From JBKHBT01 sp046542255 (GTDB taxonomy: Bacteria; UBP14; UBA6098; JBKHBT01), in NCBI GenBank assembly GCA_046542255.1, contig JBKHBT010000128.1, positions 1-7,821 on the forward strand: a stretch of 7,821 nt of DNA, read 5' to 3'. Positions 1 through 6,639 of this stretch are shown here, in pieces. A model generated the notes under the pieces. That model ran no database searches. It was given only the letters and a program-made list of their open reading frames with translations, and was not told the DNA's origin. Every line of letters starts with the position of its first letter. The first letter of the stretch is position 1. The translations under genes were made by a program, and so were the position numbers.

Positions 1-503
1 GACTCCGCCTTTCTATCTAAATCAAATCTCATTGCACAAAATCTTGCTCTTGGCTTAACATGACACATATTTACAAAGCCGATGATGTCATTTTCTGTTT
101 CATCATATGTAATAGCTTGATAAGAGAATTCATAATTTAGGGAAAATTTTATATTCGGTTTTGTCTCATGAATATTCCAAATCCCTCCACATCGCTCAGA
201 TGGTGAAAAGAGCAACAAAGCTGAATCACCTATCATTTGCTGCGGGAGTGGAAGAACGATAAAAGGGATTTTCTGTCGTTTTAAAGGTTTGTTCTCATGG
301 TTATAATAAGTTATTCCATTTTCAATGTTAGTCGCAAGTTGGTATTCATCGTTAAAAGCAAAAAAAGCTTGAAAATAATCTCCATCTTTTCTGACTAAGA
401 TATCGTCTGTTGAGATGGAATAGCTACCAACCTCAATAAGGCTTAAGGAGTAAGTTGTAGCTATCAAAAAAGCAATCAAAAGTAATGTGTTTGATCTAAA
501 CAT
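1..503 (-). CDS. Secreted protein of unknown function, 3' end outside window
   Basis: An open frame of 167 codons runs from an ATG at 503 to the left edge without a stop, so the C-terminus is missing. A ribosome binding site GAAGGAG lies just upstream (508-514). The N-terminus MFRSNTLLLIAFLIATTYS is a typical Sec signal peptide: a basic residue, then a hydrophobic core of about 15 residues. The mature part has many aromatic and beta-prone stretches (DGDYFQAFFAFNDEY, NYEFSYQAITYDE) and cysteines in SERCGG, NMCHV and RFCAM, which suggests a folded extracytoplasmic beta-rich protein. I recognise no family. It begins 57 bp after the end of a broken secreted-protein gene on the same strand, and the two are probably cotranscribed. 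Its base composition is clearly more AT-rich than the vor genes. That it is coding is well supported; its function is unknown. Confidence 0.75.
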   Translation of the reverse strand, partial: MFRSNTLLLIAFLIATTYSLSLIEVGSYSISTDDILVRKDGDYFQAFFAFNDEYQLATNIENGITYYNHENKPLKRQKIPFIVLPLPQQMIGDSALLLFSPSERCGGIWNIHETKPNIKFSLNYEFSYQAITYDETENDIIGFVNMCHVKPRARFCAMRFDLDRKAE

Positions 504-560
504 AAATCTCCTTCAGAAAGAGTAGTACCATTAAGTACTGCCCTCTGTTTTACCAATTAG

Positions 561-915
561 TTATAGTTGTCCATTATCCCATAAATCTTCTAGTGCTTCT
601 AGATCAAGCTACATTGTATATTGCCCTTGATTATCTGGTTCATAGATGGGATCACCACCTGCTGTTTTACCAATGATATCAGCATGAAAATACATAATAC
701 CATTTAATGTCTGATAATAACCAGGCATCTGAGATAAGGCTGCGCAATAAAGCGCAAAAGTTTTATAGTTATCTGGATTCGGCAGGTATTGCTGTACTCC
801 TCCACAACTACAAGATGCGATAGAATTTGGGCACATTCAGGCCTGATCCTTCATCATACCAAGCCCCAAACAATGCAGGAACTATAATCAAGGATATTAA
901 TACTAATTTTTTCAC
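561..915 (-). pseudogene. Small secreted protein gene broken by a frameshift and an in-frame TAG
   Basis: A GTG at 915, preceded by AAAGGAG (920-926), opens a frame encoding VKKLVLISLIIVPALFGAWY, a clear signal peptide. That frame stops at a TAG (808-810). The mature part continues one base out of phase as the 75-codon frame 836-609 (CPNSIASCSCGG, then YLPNPDNYKTFALYCAAL). That frame has an in-frame TGA directly upstream (837-839) and lacks a signal peptide of its own, so the crossing lies between about 811 and 839. One surplus base there explains it. The second frame ends in TAG (609-611), yet the next 15 codons still read like protein (LDLEALEDLWDNGQL) before a TAA at 561-563. Repaired, the product is about 118 residues with four cysteines, three of them in CPNSIASCSC. 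No family is recognised. Assembly error or recoding are alternatives to true decay. It heads a probable two-gene unit with the partial gene downstream. Confidence 0.6.
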
Positions 916-976
916 GATACTCCTTTCTTTTACCTGTTAATTTTTATTGGTAATACTACTAGCTAATAGCAATAAC

Positions 977-1003
977 AATATACCCCCCCCCCAGAAAAAG
1001 CAA
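977..1003 (-). promoter_or_regulatory. Candidate sigma70-type promoter with poly-G spacer
   Basis: Read on the minus strand, TTGCTT (1003-998) and TATATT (982-977) are separated by 15 bp, ten of which are an uninterrupted G run. Transcription would start about 55 bases upstream of the GTG at 915. A 15 bp spacer is shorter than the optimal 17, so gain of two G residues would improve it. Phase-variable promoters with a homopolymer in this position are known, for example porA of Neisseria meningitidis. The boxes are moderate matches; the assignment rests on position and is inference. Confidence 0.45.
983..992. repeat. Homopolymer tract, ten C (ten G on the minus strand)
   Basis: Ten consecutive C residues are visible on the plus strand, inside a strongly AT-rich intergenic region where such a run is not expected by chance. 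G/C runs of this length are prone to slipped-strand changes during replication and also to sequencing length errors. Confidence 0.95.
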
Positions 1004-1222
1004 GTGAAATTTAATATTTTTTATGTTATTTGCTATTATAAATAAAATTGAATTTAAGTCTTCTCTTTTAAAGCCATATGTAAATAATATTTATAATATA
1101 TAATAATATTAAGGCAATAATCTTTACTGTAGTTTTAGTCAGGAAGCATGACAATGCGGAACAGCGCATTGTCTCTTTAAGTATTTGAAAGTAAGTTCAT
1201 TAAAGAAGTCGGACTGTGCAAT
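1004..1222. other. AT-rich spacer without a visible gene
   Basis: This lies between the vor operon terminator and the poly-G promoter. It is dominated by A/T stretches, notably 1081-1112, with frequent stops in all frames. I see no start codon with a ribosome binding site, no tRNA-like fold and no strong promoter. The only clear structure is the hairpin at 1150-1173. Confidence 0.7.
1150..1173. repeat. Perfect 9 bp inverted repeat (hairpin)
   Basis: GACAATGCG (1150-1158) and CGCATTGTC (1165-1173) are exact reverse complements around the six-base loop GAACAG. Neither strand has a solid T run after the stem (TCTTTAA on plus, ATGCTTCC on minus), so it is not a typical rho-independent terminator. 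It could be a regulator site, a transcript-end structure or a small mobile repeat. The structure is certain; the role is unknown. Confidence 0.75.
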
Positions 1223-1251
1223 AAAAAAAGCGAGCCTTCGAGAAAGCCCGC
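1223..1251 (-). terminator. Rho-independent terminator of the vor operon
   Basis: On the minus strand, GCGGGCTTT and AAGGCTCGC pair over nine positions (two of them G-U) around a four-base loop CTCG. Seven T residues follow. It lies about 30 bp after the vorA stop codon, exactly where the operon should end. In the other direction only four T follow the stem, so activity for plus-strand transcripts would be weak. Confidence 0.9.
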
Positions 1252-1281
1252 CTTTTCAATAATAATATCGCCAAATATGAC

Positions 1282-2715
1282 TTATTTAGCGTCTTTGACC
1301 GCCTTAACGCCCATATCGATTGCCTGTTTGTTCATAGGCAGGAATTTCTTGTGTTTAACGGCTATTTGGAGAGCATCATGGAGTGCTTCTTCGGTTATTA
1401 CGCCGGTTGCCTCCATAAATGCACCCACCATGACCATATTTGCGATCTTGAGCGAACCGATTTCCTGAGCGATTTCTGTCGCTGGGACAGGTATTGCTGT
1501 GATATCATCACGGCTTGGGCCGGTATCGATCATGGATGTATTGTAAAGCATCAAACCGCCCGGCTTGACCTTTTTCTCGAATTTTTCCATCGATGGTTTA
1601 TTCATTGCAATAAGTGCAGTAATCTCATCGACAACTGGAGTACCGATGTCATTCTCATTGATTCTTACATGGCAATTTGCAGTTCCGCCGCGCATCTCCG
1701 GGCCATAGCTAGGAATCCAGCTAACATTGAAACCCTCGATCATGCCGGTTGTTGCCAGCGTATTTCCAAGAACCAGAACGCCTTGGCCTCCAAAACCCGC
1801 TATGATAACGCCGGGATTCCTGTATTCTTCTTTGACATCAGACATTTTCATCTTGTGTTCGGGAAGCTCTTCGCCGAGGCCGAGTTCATCGAGAATCTCT
1901 TTCTTGGACATTTCTTTTTTCTCTGGCTTGAATGATTCCCGCTCATCGATGACATCTTTGGTAACTCCCGGTGGGAAATATTCCTTCATAGCTGTATTAA
2001 GTAGCTCGCGAGACTTGACCGGTGTGGTTTTCCATCCTGATGGGCAAATAGCTAATGCTTCGACCATAGAGAAGCCCTTGCCATCCATCTGGCATTTGAT
2101 TGCCTTTCGGACAGCTTTTCTGGCCTTCATAATATCCTTAGCATCGCCAATAGCGACACGTTCGAGATATGTAGGCGATTCGAGCGATGATAGAAGTTCA
2201 CACATTTTCATCGGATAGCCTTCATTCTGGACGGAACGTCCATAAGGCGATGTGGTTGTTTTCTGGCCGATGAGTGTAGTTGGCGCCATCTGTCCGCCAG
2301 TCATGCCGTATATTGCATTATTGATGAAGAAAACGGTGATATTCTCGCCGCGATTTGCAGCCTGAAGAATATGGTTTCCACCAATAGCAGCCAGGTCGCC
2401 ATCGCCCTGATATGAGATAACTATCGAGTCTGGATTTGCTCTCTTAAGCCCTGTGGCAACTGCCGGCGCGCGGCCGTGAGCTACCTGTACATTTCCGGTG
2501 TCGAAATAATAATAGACAAAAACCGAGCAGCCAACCGGGCTAATCATGATAGTGCGGTCCGCGATACCGAAATCTTCGATTGCTTCGGCGATCAGCTTAT
2601 GCATAACACCATGGCCACAACCCGGGCAATAATGTGTATTGTCCTGATTGGTATCTGGTTTTCTGTCGAAATTCTTATAAAAACTTGCCGGAGGTTTCAA
2701 AATATCTTGTGCCAT
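1282..2715 (-). CDS. vorA: 2-oxoacid:ferredoxin oxidoreductase, fused beta-gamma subunit (VorA type)
   Basis: This 477-residue protein joins two domains that are separate in many relatives. Residues 1 to about 240 are the TPP-binding beta part. They carry CPGCGH (Cys30, Cys33), the thiamine diphosphate/Mg signature starting GDGD at 104-107 and closing with NN at 132-133, then IYGMTGGQ. A charged linker follows (about 250-300, rich in K and E). Residues about 302-477 are the gamma domain, with GFGGQG at 307-312, PSYGPEMRGG and NKPSMEKF. The complex converts a 2-oxoacid plus CoA to acyl-CoA and CO2, reducing ferredoxin in the cytoplasm. The size and fusion match the VorA subunit of the three-subunit ketoisovalerate oxidoreductase described in Methanothermobacter. 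The start follows GAGG by seven bases, one base after the vorB stop. The substrate assignment (2-oxoisovalerate and other branched-chain oxoacids) is by family; 2-oxoglutarate or another oxoacid is possible. Confidence 0.93.
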   Translation of the reverse strand: MAQDILKPPASFYKNFDRKPDTNQDNTHYCPGCGHGVMHKLIAEAIEDFGIADRTIMISPVGCSVFVYYYFDTGNVQVAHGRAPAVATGLKRANPDSIVISYQGDGDLAAIGGNHILQAANRGENITVFFINNAIYGMTGGQMAPTTLIGQKTTTSPYGRSVQNEGYPMKMCELLSSLESPTYLERVAIGDAKDIMKARKAVRKAIKCQMDGKGFSMVEALAICPSGWKTTPVKSRELLNTAMKEYFPPGVTKDVIDERESFKPEKKEMSKKEILDELGLGEELPEHKMKMSDVKEEYRNPGVIIAGFGGQGVLVLGNTLATTGMIEGFNVSWIPSYGPEMRGGTANCHVRINENDIGTPVVDEITALIAMNKPSMEKFEKKVKPGGLMLYNTSMIDTGPSRDDITAIPVPATEIAQEIGSLKIANMVMVGAFMEATGVITEEALHDALQIAVKHKKFLPMNKQAIDMGVKAVKDAK

Positions 2716-2716
2716 T

Positions 2717-3778
2717 TTATACCTCGCTATTTAATTTCTTGAACTGATTGTAGATTTCCTCGACTGTCGGGACAACGCCGCCCATTCTATTGAAGAATGC
2801 TGTGGGTGTATTGCAATCGGATGCAAGCTTGACATCCTCGATCATCTGGCCATCGGACATCTCAACAACCAGGAATGATTTGACCTTCTTGCCCAGCTCG
2901 CCAATCTTTTTCTTAGGGAATGGGAAAAGTGTCTTCGGGCGAAGCATACCGGCTTTGATACCATCGGCACGCGCTTTATCGACAGCGCTTTTCATGACTC
3001 GGGAAACAATACCATAGGAAATGCCGACAAAGGCTGCATCATCGGTCATGTATTCTTCGTAAAGCCCTTCGTTCTCTTCGATTTTCTTGTATTTATCGAT
3101 AAGCTTCTGATTATGTTCTTCAAGCTCTTCCGGAGCAAGATAGATGGAATTAATTAGATTCGGCTGGCCTTCTTTGTTTCCGAGCACTGCCCAGTCTTCT
3201 TTGCCTTTGCCTGTAACATAATCATGTGGCTCCGGGAAATCGACAGGTTCCATCATCTGGCCGATAAAACCATCGCAAAGCACAACGGCAGGATTTCTGT
3301 ATTTGTCTGCGAGTTCGAATGCTAGAATCGTCAGGTCGCACATCTCCTGTGCAGAATTCGGGGCTACAACGATAAGTTTATAATTACCATGTCCGCCGCC
3401 TTTTAGGATCTGGAAATAGTCGGATTGTTCTGGGGCGATATTGCCGAGTCCCGGCCCGCCACGCATAATGTCTGCGATAACTATCGGTAGCTCACTGCCG
3501 CAGGCATATGAAATACCTTCCATCTTAAGCGATAGCCCCGGGCCACTCGATGCCGTCATGACTCTTCTTCCTGCGCCTGCTGCACCATAGCACATCTGAA
3601 TCGAAGCGATCTCGGATTCGGCCTGCAAGAATGGCCTACCAAGTTTCGGGAAAAATGCTGCAGCTGTTTCGGCAACTTCGGAGGCGGGCGTAATCGGATA
3701 TCCGAAAAATGCGTCGCAACCGGCCAGCAAAGCGCCCTTTACGATGGCTGCATTACCCTTGATAAATTCCTTTGCCAT
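2717..3778 (-). CDS. vorB: 2-oxoacid:ferredoxin oxidoreductase, alpha subunit (VorB)
   Basis: This 353-residue alpha subunit holds the pyruvate:ferredoxin oxidoreductase N-terminal domain and the following domain II, and is the usual length for VorB. Visible family landmarks are FGYPITPASE (residues 25-34), LQAESE (51-56, with the conserved glutamates next to the TPP), TASSGPGLS (75-83), the strongly VorB-like stretch MRGGPGLGNI (105-114) and GGGHGNYKLIV. The C-terminal third (FPFPKKKIGEL, VVEMSDGQM) forms the interface domain. It pairs with VorA to build the active site and receives electrons into VorC. The ATG lies one base after the vorC stop, and its ribosome binding site AAGGAGG sits inside the last vorC codons, which indicates translational coupling. 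VorB is better supported than KorA by the overall wording of the motifs, but substrate cannot be read from sequence alone. Confidence 0.93.
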   Translation of the reverse strand: MAKEFIKGNAAIVKGALLAGCDAFFGYPITPASEVAETAAAFFPKLGRPFLQAESEIASIQMCYGAAGAGRRVMTASSGPGLSLKMEGISYACGSELPIVIADIMRGGPGLGNIAPEQSDYFQILKGGGHGNYKLIVVAPNSAQEMCDLTILAFELADKYRNPAVVLCDGFIGQMMEPVDFPEPHDYVTGKGKEDWAVLGNKEGQPNLINSIYLAPEELEEHNQKLIDKYKKIEENEGLYEEYMTDDAAFVGISYGIVSRVMKSAVDKARADGIKAGMLRPKTLFPFPKKKIGELGKKVKSFLVVEMSDGQMIEDVKLASDCNTPTAFFNRMGGVVPTVEEIYNQFKKLNSEV

Positions 3779-3779
3779 C

Positions 3780-3995
3780 TTAGTCCTCCTTCTTGTAAAC
3801 TGTTATGCTGAATGGTTCTGGGCATGTGTAGAAGCACAGTCCGCAACCGATACAGCCCTTCTGGCTCCATTTCACGGGATTTAATCCCATCTTATTAATC
3901 TTTGTACTGTCAATCTCCAGACAACCTTTCGGGCATACATCGATACAAAGTCCGCAACCCTTGCAGTTGTCCTGGCTTATATCTACTCTTGGCAT
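3780..3995 (-). CDS. vorC: 2-oxoacid:ferredoxin oxidoreductase, ferredoxin-like delta subunit (VorC)
   Basis: This 71-residue polyferredoxin-type subunit has two complete [4Fe-4S] binding motifs. The first is Cys11, Cys14, Cys17 with Cys21-Pro; the second is Cys48, Cys51, Cys54 with Cys58-Pro. The clusters carry electrons from the TPP site in VorB/VorA to soluble ferredoxin. The linker WSQKGCIGCGLC is typical of the delta subunit of these oxidoreductases. It is the first gene of the vorC-vorB-vorA operon. The start is secured by a strong ribosome binding site AAGGAGG seven bases upstream. A stand-alone ferredoxin is unlikely, because the next gene begins one base after its stop. Confidence 0.92.
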   Translation of the reverse strand: MPRVDISQDNCKGCGLCIDVCPKGCLEIDSTKINKMGLNPVKWSQKGCIGCGLCFYTCPEPFSITVYKKED

Positions 3996-4002
3996 GGAAA
4001 CT

Positions 4003-4009
4003 CCTCCTT
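4003..4009 (-). promoter_or_regulatory. Ribosome binding site of vorC
   Basis: AAGGAGG read on the minus strand, a near-perfect anti-Shine-Dalgarno match with seven bases to the ATG at 3995. It decides the vorC start. I could not find an equally convincing -35/-10 pair upstream, so the operon promoter is left unassigned. Confidence 0.85.
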
Positions 4010-4083
4010 ATACCATAATTATGAATAATCTGTCTATTACAAGTTAACATCAGAAATTATGAAAGCAAGTCTTTTTTTGAGTA

Positions 4084-4099
4084 ATGAGCATATGCTCAT
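4084..4099. promoter_or_regulatory. Perfect 16 bp palindrome, possible operator for vor
   Basis: ATGAGCATATGCTCAT equals its own reverse complement over all 16 bases. It lies about 90 bp upstream of the vorC start, where a dimeric helix-turn-helix regulator could act at or just upstream of the promoter. With no loop it would be a poor RNA hairpin, which favours a DNA binding site. The regulator is unknown, and a role in vor control is inference from position. Confidence 0.45.
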
Positions 4100-4226
4100 A
4101 TATTTTGTGAAATATTTCATCTAATTCTACATTTTCTTTTCTATTGAACGTTCAGAATCCGATGAAATCTATAGCTTAAGAAATCTTGTTAGTATTAATT
4201 ATCAACAATCTCTTGATCTGTAAAAT

Positions 4227-4243
4227 ATGGCAGCCATTGCCAT
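4227..4243 (-). terminator. Weak hairpin after the propeller gene, possible terminator
   Basis: ATGGCA and TGCCAT form a perfect six-base stem around a five-base loop. On the minus strand ATATTTTA follows. It lies about 60 bp past the stop of the LVIVD-repeat gene. The stem is short and the T run only four, so termination here would be modest. No better terminator is visible between the two transcription units. Confidence 0.25.
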
Positions 4244-4304
4244 CCACGCTGCTGTGAAATCAAGCAATACAATTTGGGATTGAGCTTCTTTTACTTTTGT
4301 TCAG

Positions 4305-6416
4305 CTACTTCATATAAATGATTTTCTTCTTGAGCGCGGTATTGCCAGATTCTGCTTCTATAAGATATACTCCGCTCTGGATATTCTCATTCGGCTGCCA
4401 TTTGCGCGCTCCCGATTGAAGTTCGGCCATCAGTTTGCCATCGATGCCATAGACGGATATTGCAAAATCTTCCGGCGCATCGATATTTATTGCGGAGTTG
4501 AATGGGTTTGGGTATGCAGATAATTCTAACAATTCGGGTTTTGGCTTTCCTATTGGCTCTTTGACAGATTCTGTGAAATCCGAGATATCGCATATGAAAA
4601 AGCCATTGTTTCCGGCAGCGATATATGCAAGATTCGCATCGCCATCAATTAAGATTTCACTGTCTATATTTATCCATAGATGATAGCTGGCAAGCATTTC
4701 CGGCATAGAAGGATCTTCGACACTTAAGGCCTGAAGCCCACCAAAATATAGCCCACATAGAAGAAGATTATCCTCGACTGCTATAGTTATAGGATTTGAA
4801 GCACTTTCTAGTGAAGAAATAAGTTCTGGTTCTTCTATATTTGATATATCAAAGATGCTGTATAGGTTACCGCTTCCAGTAGTATAAAGCTTATCATCCT
4901 GGATGGCAATATCAAGTACATGCTCTGTTACAACTTCTGATACATATCTCGGCATAGGCGGATAGGAGATATTAACAATCTCGATTGTATAATTATTACC
5001 CATCAAAAAGGCAATATTGCCATACAATTCAATCTTATCGCAATATTCTTCACTCTCATAATATGTTTCAATTCTTGGGCTTTCAGGGTCCGTGATATCT
5101 ACTATGGCCATACCATTTGAGCGATCAGCAATATAGGCATAATTACCCCGGACGCTCACATCGTAAGCATTTTCGATATCAGGGACATGAGCAATTTCAG
5201 TAAGCTCGCCATGCCCACCAATTTCGGCTATAAAAAGGCCATCGCGAGGTGAAGCGATATACAAAATCTCATCCTTGATAAAAAGGGCTTTGGCAGAACC
5301 ACCGGCAGAGAAAAAACCAATTTCTTCCGGCCAACCTAAATCGGAGATATCTATTATCCTAATACCGCTATTGAGATCAGCGATGAAAGCATAATCTTCG
5401 AAAACTGCAATATCAGATGCATTGACTAAATAACCGAGACTTCCAGCTCTTGAAGGAGTCGCTGGTGATAATATATCAACAATAATCAGCCCATTGTATC
5501 CTGCTCCGATATAGGCATAATCATCTTTGAATGCAAGTTTCTCAAGAATGTGTTCAGAACTAAAAGTACTAATCTCTGTCGGCGAATCCGGAATGCTGAC
5601 ATCGATTATTTTCAGATTATTCGAATTGTCTGTAAGATATAGCTTCTCATCATGATATTTGATATCGCCGATATCATGATAGAGAACCATCGAGCCAATT
5701 TCAAATGGAGCATCGACATCCTCGATATCGATTATTCTGATGGTAGAATTCGGATCATTAAATTCTTCTATAAATAGATAGTTGCCAGCAATATCAAAAC
5801 TATGCATAGGCATATAGCCTTCTCCGTGGAAGATAAGAGAAGGCACCTCCGGATCGGAAAGGCTATAAATATAGTAGCCATAATCATCCGTGCAAAAGAG
5901 CATATCATCCTTTATCCGAAGATCCCAATACGCACCGTCCAGATAGCTGGGAATTTCGACAGGAGAATAAGGATCGCTTATATCATAGATCTGAAATCTA
6001 TATGCAGTGTTTGTAATATATGCATAATCACCATAGACTTCGACATGGTCATACCAATTCCCCATTATTGATTCGTAAACAATGCTCGTAACTCTCGGAG
6101 CCGTCCTATCGGAGATATCTACTATCACGAAACCCCCCATCCTCGCTGCAAGATATGCATAATCGCCAACAATATCGATTTCAAGTATGGTGCCTTGAAC
6201 TATGCAATATCCAATAGTTTCCGGCTCCAATGGATCGCTGATATCCATTATAGCGAATTTATTTGTCATGCTAGCATATAGTGTATCCCCATGAATTTCT
6301 ATATCTTTGCAAAACCCACCGAGCACAGAGCCTACAATATCAAATTCCAATGAATCGCTCTGTGCAAAAAGTGCAAAAGAAATCATCAGCGAAATAATGA
6401 AAGAAATTTTCCGCAT
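4305..6416 (-). CDS. Secreted LVIVD-repeat beta-propeller protein with type IX secretion sorting domain
   Basis: This 703-residue protein starts with a Sec signal peptide, MRKISFIISLMISFALFA, probably cut before Gln19. Residues about 25-615 hold some 14 degenerate repeats of roughly 42 residues. Each has a strand such as GDYAYIA followed by GLIIVDISDPxxP (clear copies are FAIMDISDPLEP, FVIVDISDRTAP, IRIIDISDLGWP and MAIVDITDPESP). This is the LVIVD family, expected to form beta-propeller blades; 14 copies would give two seven-bladed propellers. Residues 632-703 form a Por/type IX sorting domain: AYPNPFNSAINI, ISVYGIDGKLMAEL, and a terminal GVYLIEAESG with a lysine-rich end. The protein is therefore probably exported through the outer membrane and released or anchored at the surface. 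A longer reading from ATG 6467 is rejected, because that codon lies inside the promoter spacer. The start at 6416 has AGGGGGAG six bases upstream. Ligand and role are unknown; binding or adhesion is a guess. Confidence 0.88.
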   Translation of the reverse strand: MRKISFIISLMISFALFAQSDSLEFDIVGSVLGGFCKDIEIHGDTLYASMTNKFAIMDISDPLEPETIGYCIVQGTILEIDIVGDYAYLAARMGGFVIVDISDRTAPRVTSIVYESIMGNWYDHVEVYGDYAYITNTAYRFQIYDISDPYSPVEIPSYLDGAYWDLRIKDDMLFCTDDYGYYIYSLSDPEVPSLIFHGEGYMPMHSFDIAGNYLFIEEFNDPNSTIRIIDIEDVDAPFEIGSMVLYHDIGDIKYHDEKLYLTDNSNNLKIIDVSIPDSPTEISTFSSEHILEKLAFKDDYAYIGAGYNGLIIVDILSPATPSRAGSLGYLVNASDIAVFEDYAFIADLNSGIRIIDISDLGWPEEIGFFSAGGSAKALFIKDEILYIASPRDGLFIAEIGGHGELTEIAHVPDIENAYDVSVRGNYAYIADRSNGMAIVDITDPESPRIETYYESEEYCDKIELYGNIAFLMGNNYTIEIVNISYPPMPRYVSEVVTEHVLDIAIQDDKLYTTGSGNLYSIFDISNIEEPELISSLESASNPITIAVEDNLLLCGLYFGGLQALSVEDPSMPEMLASYHLWINIDSEILIDGDANLAYIAAGNNGFFICDISDFTESVKEPIGKPKPELLELSAYPNPFNSAINIDAPEDFAISVYGIDGKLMAELQSGARKWQPNENIQSGVYLIEAESGNTALKKKIIYMK

Positions 6417-6422
6417 AATGCT

Positions 6423-6430
6423 CTCCCCCT
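6423..6430 (-). promoter_or_regulatory. Ribosome binding site of the LVIVD-repeat gene
   Basis: AGGGGGAG on the minus strand, six bases before the ATG at 6416. It selects this codon over the in-frame ATG 17 codons upstream and places the signal peptide at the very N-terminus. Confidence 0.8.
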
Positions 6431-6449
6431 TTGTGTTATTTATATTGTA

Positions 6450-6478
6450 ATAATATAGGCTTTGCATCTCTTTGTCAA
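6450..6478 (-). promoter_or_regulatory. Sigma70-type promoter of the LVIVD-repeat gene
   Basis: On the minus strand a consensus -35 box TTGACA (6478-6473) and a -10 box TATTAT (6455-6450, five of six matches) are separated by 17 bp. Transcription should begin near 6443, giving a leader of about 27 bases. This is the best promoter in the window and shows that the organism uses ordinary -35/-10 signals. Confidence 0.8.
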
Positions 6479-6639
6479 TACGATTATCTCTTTTAACGGC
6501 ATATATATAACAACTCGATTCTGTTTTATCGGAATGTGAACTTTTCTTTTTGCTTGATTACAAGTAAGTTATAGTTTTACTGAAGTTAACCCAAATGGTG
6601 AATTTCATAAGTAGATAAACGAGAGTACTGCTCTGGCCA
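6479..6639. other. AT-rich intergenic stretch, no feature seen
   Basis: Between the LVIVD gene promoter and the tandem repeats I see only AT-rich sequence with short partial dyads such as AGTAA/TTACT near 6564-6582. There is no gene with a ribosome binding site; an ATG at 6596 leads to a frame of only seven codons. Confidence 0.6.

Larger units (their letters stand above)
3996..4304. other. Intergenic region upstream of the vor operon
   Basis: These 309 bases have no plausible gene. They should contain the vor promoter and leader, but the AT-rich sequence offers only weak -10-like candidates. The clear elements are the vorC ribosome binding site, the 16 bp palindrome at 4084-4099, and a short hairpin at 4227-4243 beyond the end of the propeller gene. 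Confidence 0.7.

Noticed and set aside
1150..1173. Second terminator for converging transcription
   Set aside because: The stem is strong, but no T run follows on either strand.
1351..2218. Long plus-strand open frames opposite vorA (1351-1935 and 1727-2218)
   Set aside because: They are antisense to a fully supported gene, have no family resemblance or ribosome binding site, and arise from its codon pattern.
4387..6071. Further open frames overlapping the LVIVD-repeat gene on both strands (for example 5802-6071 plus)
   Set aside because: They lie within a gene with clear repeats, signal peptide and promoter; their translations show no domain.
6417..6467. N-terminal extension of the LVIVD-repeat protein to the ATG at 6467
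   Set aside because: That ATG lies in the spacer between the TTGACA and TATTAT boxes, upstream of the expected transcription start, and would bury the signal peptide behind 17 residues.
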